This document shows positions 58,708 through 64,000 of a DNA stretch of 64,000 nt, piece after piece. How positions within the stretch are numbered: position 1 is the stretch's first letter; each line of letters starts with the position of its first letter. A program made the translations under genes and the position numbers. Source of the DNA: Chloroflexota bacterium (lineage in GTDB: Bacteria; Chloroflexota; Anaerolineae; J036; Brachytrichaceae); contig JANXLU010000062.1 in the NCBI GenBank assembly GCA_025354985.1, positions 1 to 64,000 on the forward strand, read 5' to 3'. The notes beneath the pieces were generated by a model. That model saw nothing but the letters and a program-made list of their open reading frames with translations, did no database searches and had not been told where the DNA came from.

Positions 58708-59301
58708 GTGGACGAACCCTCGCAAACGCAGGCTGCCAGCCACACATCCGGACGTTCTAGAGTGCCGTGGCGGCTGATGCTGTTTGCGCCGGCTTTTGCG
58801 CTGGGTCTTCTCATGGCGCAATTGGCTGGCTCAAACCTGCGCCTCCCTGCCATTAGCGTGGCCATTCTGATCGTCCTGTCATGGTGCGTCATTTATCAGA
58901 GCAATGAGCAGCTGCCCTGGACCGAGCTTATTAGCTCATGGCAGGACTGGCAGCACGGGCACGTGGTGCCTCGGTTGCCTTACACCCAACCCAATTCGCC
59001 CTCTGACCGATTTTCAAAATCTGCGGGGTTGGCCGTTGGTTGGCTGATTGGGAAAGGGTTTCGCCTTCTGGCATGGTCAAGCACAGCGGTTTTTAGCTCG
59101 CTCCTTGTGATGTGGACTGGCACGGTTTTGCTCGGACCAAGGTGCTTCGCCATCACCGCGGCTGCCTGCCTGGCACTGCAATCCCAGGTAATTCTGCACT
59201 GGGCCTCGCCGACCTCTTCTCGACTGCACCATGCTGGATCGGTGGGCGCGGTCACTGTTTTGCTCGTGCTCGCAGCGGTCCTAGGTTACGCCATTGCGTA
59301 G
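58708..59301 (+). CDS. Unknown membrane protein
   Basis: 197 residues from a GTG four bases after the protease stop. Four hydrophobic segments (about 23-41, 47-63, 124-145, 170-196) and a polar loop between the second and third (SWQDWQHGHVVPRLPYTQPNSPSDRF). No family recognised. Close spacing suggests it is co-expressed with the two S41 proteases. Confidence 0.65.
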   Translation: MDEPSQTQAASHTSGRSRVPWRLMLFAPAFALGLLMAQLAGSNLRLPAISVAILIVLSWCVIYQSNEQLPWTELISSWQDWQHGHVVPRLPYTQPNSPSDRFSKSAGLAVGWLIGKGFRLLAWSSTAVFSSLLVMWTGTVLLGPRCFAITAAACLALQSQVILHWASPTSSRLHHAGSVGAVTVLLVLAAVLGYAIA

Positions 59302-59302
59302 T

Positions 59303-59613
59303 CAGGCAGGTTGGACCGGTGGTACCCAAAGCATTGGAAATGACCACCGTGTTCGTGATCGGGCCAGCCACCAGGTTGCCAGCAGCGGGGTCATCAAACA
59401 GTTAAAACGCCATCTGGCACGTCTGGCTTACACCAGCTCCGCCGTTCTTGAGCTTACCCTAATAGGTGACCGTGCTGGTGACCGGCTGCGCAGCGCTCAC
59501 GCTGCTGGGCGCGGCTGCAACGCCAGATGTGGCCGGCTCGCGCAGAGCACAGTCAGCAATATTCAAAAACCGAGCATCCCGGCTGCCGCTTTAATGATGA
59601 AACTTTTTTCCAT
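59303..59613 (-). pseudogene. Decayed secreted-protein gene
   Basis: A strong GGAGG lies five bases before ATG 59613. The frame reads MEKSFIIKAAAGMLGF then TGA, followed in the same frame by ILLTVLCA, together a split signal peptide. A shifted frame then gives VTSTVTY-stop-GKLKNGGAGVSQTC, MAF-stop-LFDDPAAGNL and TNTVVISNALG. This is the Y-Q-G-x-L...F-S-L-F-D pattern of large secreted proteins common in Chloroflexota. Lesions: TGA, a frameshift, TAG (for Gln) and TAA. The rest of the gene is gone. Confidence 0.65.
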
Positions 59614-59758
59614 GTTGACCTCCGTAACATGATGCTGCACGCGACCAGGCCGTCTTGGATCAGACGACCCTGCATACCTTTTCGCGCCAACCGAAAAAAT
59701 TCCAAGGCATTGTGCCCAGTTGTCGTGGCCGCTTCCTGCTTACAATTGCTGCCACGCC

Positions 59759-60535
59759 ATGAATGACCAAGAAAAATTCCTGTTTGATCTGCAAGGCTTC
59801 ATAGCGGTGCCAGATGCGCTAACCGGCAAGCAGGTGTCGGAGCTAAACAACCTGTGGGACGCACGCATCGCGCGCGACATGCCGCCGGAGGCAACCACTC
59901 AGCGCTGGGGCGGGTTGCTCAAATGGGGCCAGGCGTTTGTGGATGTGCTTGACAACCCGGTCATCCTGCCATACCTGAAGGAGGTGGTGGGCAATACCGT
60001 CCGCCTGGACCACGAATATGCCGATCTGATACGCCCCAGCGCCACCCGTGGCGAGGCCACGGCCGGTCCGATTGGCAACACGCTGCACGGCGGCGCCACA
60101 CCGTTTGATCCCGCCCAATATTTCCGCTTTCAGGACGGGCGCATGTACAACGGGCTTACCGTGGTGGCCTATAACCTGTGTGACATAGGGCCAAATGACG
60201 GCGGGTTTGGCTGTGTGCCTGGCAGCCACAAAAGCAACTATGCTTTCCCGCGCGAATGGCGGGATCTTACTCAGACGCCGGAATTTGTGCGCAAGGTGAC
60301 CGGCCCCGCTGGCACCGCCATCCTCTTTACCGAGGCGCTCACCCACGGCACGCTACCCTGGCGCGGGCGGGGCGAACGGCGCACGCTGTTTTTCAAATAC
60401 AGCCCGCACGCGGTGTCGTGGTCGGCCAATTACTACGCTCCGCAGGATTTCGCAGGCCTCACCGAAGACCAGCAGGCCTTACTCGAGGCACCGAACGCAC
60501 GCTATCGCGGCAGACGGACCTCCGCCGTTAGCTAG
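59759..60535 (+). CDS. Phytanoyl-CoA dioxygenase family protein
   Basis: 258 residues from the ATG at 59759. Fe(II)/2-oxoglutarate oxygenase of the PhyH group: FDLQGFIAVPDALTGKQVSELN at the N terminus, LHGGATPFDP, YNLCDIGPNDGGFGCVPGSHKSNY and the distal LTHGTLPWRGRGERRTLFFKYSP with the second His and the Arg that binds 2-oxoglutarate. The usual HxD pair is not plainly spaced. Substrate unknown; relatives hydroxylate small molecules. Stands alone. Confidence 0.86.
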   Translation: MNDQEKFLFDLQGFIAVPDALTGKQVSELNNLWDARIARDMPPEATTQRWGGLLKWGQAFVDVLDNPVILPYLKEVVGNTVRLDHEYADLIRPSATRGEATAGPIGNTLHGGATPFDPAQYFRFQDGRMYNGLTVVAYNLCDIGPNDGGFGCVPGSHKSNYAFPREWRDLTQTPEFVRKVTGPAGTAILFTEALTHGTLPWRGRGERRTLFFKYSPHAVSWSANYYAPQDFAGLTEDQQALLEAPNARYRGRRTSAVS

Positions 60536-60542
60536 CGCCGGG

Positions 60543-60638
60543 CGGCCGGCGATACCGTCGCATGACACGATACTGCGGGTGTTCAGCCTGATCGACCCAC
60601 AGGCGTTTGAACAATGCTTGGTGTTTGATTGGTTTTGA
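60543..60638 (+). mobile_element. Scrap of an ISAs1-type transposase
   Basis: One open frame reads IPSHDTILRVFSLIDPQAF then EQCLVFDWF and TGA. That is the N-terminal signature of ISAs1-family transposases (PSHDTFxRVFxxLDPxxFExCF). Only about 30 codons remain, with no start, DDE domain or terminal repeat. Confidence 0.6.
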
Positions 60639-60706
60639 GAAAACTGCCGGTATACGTGCGATAATGATCAGCTATTCGTTAGAAATGGAAGAGGAGACCA
60701 AATAAT

Positions 60707-60880
60707 ATGCCAAGTTTAGGAGCCCCAGAGCTAATTCTGATTGTCGCTTTGATCGTCCTTCTGTTCGGTGTGGGCCGCATCGGCAAAATCGGCGGCGAAG
60801 TTGGCAAGAGCATCCGCGAGTTTCGTAAGGGACTGCGCGGTGACGAGCCGATCCCACCGCCAGCTGACAAGAAGGAATAA
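60707..60880 (+). CDS. tatA: Twin-arginine translocase subunit TatA/E
   Basis: 57 residues, too short for many gene callers. MPSLGAPELILIVALIVLLFG is the N-terminal membrane helix with the conserved Glu, followed by the hinge GVGRIGKIGGEVGKSIREFRKGL (amphipathic helix) and a short acidic tail ending KKE. GAGGAG lies ten bases before the ATG. Oligomers of TatA form the pore-like element that exports folded proteins. No tatC beside it. Confidence 0.92.
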   Translation: MPSLGAPELILIVALIVLLFGVGRIGKIGGEVGKSIREFRKGLRGDEPIPPPADKKE

Positions 60881-60907
60881 CTTCCCGCGATTTGGACGCC
60901 TGGCAGA

Positions 60908-62824
60908 TTATGTTCGTGACCACATCCAGGCGTTCCATGTTTCCGGGCCAAAGCCGGCATAGTCCACGCCGTCAACGCCCCTGACCAGCATCTTCCACTT
61001 GGGCCGGCCAAGCGGAACCATTGGCGCAAAGTTAGCCAGCATGGCGTTGTAGGTTGACTGCCATGTGGCTGCAGTCGTTGGGTCAGCGCCACCCAATTCA
61101 TCCCCACCCAGCGAAAGCGCCAGTTTGTCCGTTTTTGGATCAAGACATAGGCCGGAGAGATTTTGCCGCGCGTCGTCGGCTCTTTTTGCCGACCCAATAT
61201 TCTCGCAGCCAAAGACACCGACCAACGACATGGGAAGCGGCAGCCGCACTACGAAGGCACCAAATCTTCGGGTCGCAACGGGGTCACCGACGGTTGTTGT
61301 GTTGACCACCCGACTTTCAAGGTGCGTTGCAAACCCGAGTTCACCAAGTGAACGTTGTATGGTCTGAATGCCCGCCGATAACGATGTTTCGGTGTCCGGC
61401 AGCGTAAGGCTAAACTCAAGTGTTTTTGTAATTGGCTCAGTGCGCGTGCCGCGGACTGTCTGAGTAATCACCCTGGTACACGGCTTGCCATGGCATTGCC
61501 AACCCGCCAATGCCAACAAATCGCCTGCACTCGGGTTTGCCGCTTCACGCGGGCCAACGAGCTCCAGCGCAGGATCAATTTCTGACAGTGATCGCGTCAA
61601 CACGTTGTAGGCCGCTTTGCGAACCAAAACATTGTCGAACGGCTCCTGTCGGGTGTTCAGAATTAGCGCAAGCAGCGCCGGCCCTTCAAAGGTGCGCTCC
61701 ATTGACAGCGGATACCCGGCGTGACCCGGATCTACCGGGCGTGCCAGCGCCACGTTTGCCCGCCCCTGCGCAACGTCGTCATCCGCCGCTGCGGGCGACG
61801 CCGCAAACTTAAACAATATCGTTTGTGCCGTTCCATTTGGCAACCCTTCTGGCGCAGGGAACGCCAACGGCGACCGGTGCAGCGTGATGTCGCTACCCGG
61901 GTTCCATGCAGCCAGCTCAAATGCACCATCTCCAGGCAACGCATAGATCGTATTGGCGGCACGCTGCTGGCCCGGCGTGATTCCGCCAACAGCGTGTTCA
62001 GGCAGCCACCGCACGACCGCCCAATAGTACTCATCAAACAAGGGTTCGGTTTGCTGCGCATACTGGTCATAATCACCCTGCTGGGCAAAGTATTCAAATG
62101 GCACAACGCCCCGGAGCGTACCTTTGGCAGCCTGCCGCGCCTGAGCTGCGCTCATAAAGTGCACCCGAACGGTATTGGCGTCCGCCGCTTCAAATAAGAA
62201 CACTTTCTGCGTCAGTGGATCGCGTATCTGGGACTCGGGATTCATAATGACACGCCAGGCATAGAGTACGTCGGCGGACGTAACGGCCCGTCCATCCGTC
62301 CAGCGCCAGCCCTGCCGAATGCGAAAGTCAACCACCCAGTGGCTGTTCTCGCCTGCACCTTCACGTCGCACCGACTGGTCGCCCGTGCCGGGCACATGTT
62401 CGCACCCTAGCGCAATCGGATTAACCTTGAAAAATACGCGCTCCGTGCCACCCGGCACCTGTAAGGCGTGCGAGTCCTCACCAACGCAGCCAACAAACAA
62501 CGCCGCGCTCACCGCTTGCTCGCTTTGATCCCGCACAAAGAATGGATGCAACACATGCGGTTCGGATGGCAGCGCAACAACCAATGGCAGGGGCAGGGCT
62601 GTCGGGACCGCCGTCGGCAACACTGTTGGCGCAACCACCGGCATTGGATTGGCTTGGGTTGGTATGACGCCTGCTGTCGACGTTGGTGGTGCGACCGGCG
62701 CCTGTATGGCCGTTGCCGAGGCAGTGCCGAGCGTTGCGGGCGAAGATGGGCGGGCAACACATGAATTCGCCATTAGAACGATGCAAATGGCCGCCACGTG
62801 CGTGGCATGGATCTTGATTGTCAC
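60908..62824 (-). CDS. ABC-type solute-binding lipoprotein (family 5)
   Basis: 638 residues from a GTG at 62824. Signal peptide with lipobox MANSC (Cys about 22), then a long Pro/Thr/Ala/Val linker to about 80, then the peptide/nickel-type binding fold: LHPFFVRDQSEQAV, WVVDFRIRQGWRWTDGRAVTSADVLYAWRV, VPFEYFA and a late MVPLGRPKWKML. These are the SBP_bac_5 signature blocks. No permease or ATPase genes nearby, so the transport partner is elsewhere. GATAAT lies eight bases before the GTG. Convergent with tatA. Confidence 0.87.
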   Translation of the reverse strand: MTIKIHATHVAAICIVLMANSCVARPSSPATLGTASATAIQAPVAPPTSTAGVIPTQANPMPVVAPTVLPTAVPTALPLPLVVALPSEPHVLHPFFVRDQSEQAVSAALFVGCVGEDSHALQVPGGTERVFFKVNPIALGCEHVPGTGDQSVRREGAGENSHWVVDFRIRQGWRWTDGRAVTSADVLYAWRVIMNPESQIRDPLTQKVFLFEAADANTVRVHFMSAAQARQAAKGTLRGVVPFEYFAQQGDYDQYAQQTEPLFDEYYWAVVRWLPEHAVGGITPGQQRAANTIYALPGDGAFELAAWNPGSDITLHRSPLAFPAPEGLPNGTAQTILFKFAASPAAADDDVAQGRANVALARPVDPGHAGYPLSMERTFEGPALLALILNTRQEPFDNVLVRKAAYNVLTRSLSEIDPALELVGPREAANPSAGDLLALAGWQCHGKPCTRVITQTVRGTRTEPITKTLEFSLTLPDTETSLSAGIQTIQRSLGELGFATHLESRVVNTTTVGDPVATRRFGAFVVRLPLPMSLVGVFGCENIGSAKRADDARQNLSGLCLDPKTDKLALSLGGDELGGADPTTAATWQSTYNAMLANFAPMVPLGRPKWKMLVRGVDGVDYAGFGPETWNAWMWSRT

Positions 62825-62832
62825 TAATCCCG

Positions 62833-62838
62833 ATTATC
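62833..62838 (-). promoter_or_regulatory. -10 box eight bases before the lipoprotein gene
   Basis: GATAAT on the minus strand, eight bases before a GTG start: leaderless spacing with a GTG. Confidence 0.4.
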
Positions 62839-62873
62839 AACGGTCGATAAAGTACACTCGCGGGCGCATCTCC

Positions 62874-64000
62874 ATGAAGCGCCACCTACCAATATTGCTG
62901 TGTCTGGCCGCCGGGTTATTTCTGCGCCTTGTAGGGCTGGATGCTGTCCGGGCTTATTTTGACTTTGCCACGCCGCTAAGCCTGGCGCTGGAAATCCTTG
63001 AAAAGTTGTCGCGTGGCGATTTCTCGGCGCTGCCAGTGCTTGGCGGCGGTAGCGGCGCACGGCTGCAAAACCCGATAGCCGCCAGCTACCTGTGGTCCGT
63101 GGTGGCCCTTTTCGACCGCGATCCCTACTCCGCCAACGTCATCAGCGTGCTTCTGAGTGTGTTCGGTATTGCTCTGGTCTTTGATCTTGGGCGCACACTG
63201 TTTACAAAATCCGTTGGCCTTTCGGCCGCAGTTCTCGTGGCCGCCAGCCCTTGGTCGATCTACTATGCTCGGGGCACCTGGCTGCAAGGGCAACTTGAAT
63301 TCTCAAGCATCTTCTGTGGCTGGGTGGTGCTGCGCCTGACGCATACGTCGAACCGCCCCGGATCCCGGCCAGTCGACAATCGCCGTCGCGCGATCCTTGT
63401 GGTGTTGGGCATGGCCGGATGTGCAGTAGTGATGCAAACGTACCTTGTTGCGGTGGCGCTGATCCTATCGGTGGGTGCTGGCTGCGCCATCCAGATCATG
63501 CGCGATCGTCGGCTCGCCCGGCCAATATTGGCAGGATGCGCCGTTTGCCTCGCGGGTGTGCTCATATTTGGCGGGATTTCACTATCCAGTCCGGGTAACG
63601 TCACCGGGGCAATCCAGACCGGGTTGGGCACTACCGGTTACGAACACGACAGCTCCACACGCCTGGATGCCGCGCGGTTCGCCGTTGGGCGCACTATGGA
63701 GACCCTCGACGGCGCCAACTTTATCGCACAAACTACCGCCACGGGCGCCGGGGCTTTGGCTGCCTGGCCACAGTCCGTTGCAAGCGCCCGCGCACTCGTG
63801 ATTGATGCGATCATCCTGGTGGGGATTGGCCTGGCGCTGGCGCTGGCGGTAGTCCCCTCCCGCTTCAGCCAGTCCGTTCGCCGCGCACCAATCCTGGCAA
63901 TTCTCGCCTGGTTCTGGCTGCCACTTTTAGGTGCCGTCGCGCTTAACTTTAGCAATTTACTCGCCATGGCCGGTCACTATATGCTCCTGACTCAGCCGGC
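62874..64000 (+). CDS. GT-C fold membrane glycosyltransferase, 3' end cut
   Basis: At least 375 residues, open to the window edge. MKRHLPILLCLAAGLFLRL starts the first helix. The first extracytoplasmic loop has an Asp-containing segment (RAYFDFATPLSLALEIL). AASPWSIYYARGTWLQGQLE matches the PW-YxR-x-x-x motif of the ArnT/PMT glycosyltransferase 39 group. At least eight further helices. Likely uses a polyprenyl-phosphate sugar donor. Divergent from the lipoprotein gene with 49 bases between. Confidence 0.82.
   Translation, partial: MKRHLPILLCLAAGLFLRLVGLDAVRAYFDFATPLSLALEILEKLSRGDFSALPVLGGGSGARLQNPIAASYLWSVVALFDRDPYSANVISVLLSVFGIALVFDLGRTLFTKSVGLSAAVLVAASPWSIYYARGTWLQGQLEFSSIFCGWVVLRLTHTSNRPGSRPVDNRRRAILVVLGMAGCAVVMQTYLVAVALILSVGAGCAIQIMRDRRLARPILAGCAVCLAGVLIFGGISLSSPGNVTGAIQTGLGTTGYEHDSSTRLDAARFAVGRTMETLDGANFIAQTTATGAGALAAWPQSVASARALVIDAIILVGIGLALALAVVPSRFSQSVRRAPILAILAWFWLPLLGAVALNFSNLLAMAGHYMLLTQP

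Noticed and set aside
1-64000. CRISPR array or prophage
   Set aside because: No regularly spaced repeats and no phage structural or integrase genes were seen on either strand.

Overview
The window reads as one chromosomal contig of a didermal or atypical bacterium, most likely a Chloroflexota member. That placement is inferred from gene content only, because there is no rRNA here. It rests on the dcw cluster order with a CvpA-like gene, the divergent rpmB / Asp23-DAK2 locus, the fused CcmF-CcmH and the Cys-type CcmE. Most genes use GC-rich codons, are packed with 4-base ATGA overlaps, and often carry a -10 box only 6-10 bases before the start codon, which suggests leaderless mRNAs.

Layout. 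1-3800: tRNA-Glu, an unknown membrane protein paired with a DyP-type peroxidase, and a second membrane protein. 3811-19527 (minus): a long division and cell-wall operon running mraZ-rsmH-ftsL-ftsI-murF-mraY-murD-ftsW-murG-cvpA-like-murC-murB-ddl-ftsQ-ftsA. It lacks murE and ftsZ and is preceded by a clear MraZ operator. 19741-24208 (plus): a coiled-coil membrane protein, rsmG, a B12-binding protein, a phosphatase and prs. 24316-30588: small metabolic genes, fabI, hydrolases and infA. 30700-31905: an AT-richer AbrB/PIN toxin-antitoxin insert. 31909-35811 (minus): cytochrome c maturation genes. 35932-43785: an SDR, hisD, an epimerase, greA, two tandem enolase-superfamily genes, a methyltransferase and a nucleoside phosphorylase-like gene.

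43483-47255 is the most unusual part. A 3 kb island is bounded by two copies of the phosphorylase 3' end (5 substitutions, plus a 46-base terminator missing from one copy). It holds integron attC-like sites in minus orientation, a broken coiled-coil gene, and an unrecognised three-gene operon with strong Shine-Dalgarno sites, a consensus promoter and a 19-base palindrome next to it. This has the look of a cassette-borne toxin-antitoxin or defence-like unit, but no function is shown.

47236-64000: rpmB, Asp23/DAK2, a selD whose catalytic position is an in-frame UGA (selenocysteine) followed by a hairpin, prmA, transporters, serS, a Nif3-like gene, two tandem S41 proteases, a decayed secreted-protein gene, a PhyH-type oxygenase, a transposase scrap, tatA, a solute-binding lipoprotein and the start of a GT-C glycosyltransferase cut by the window edge.
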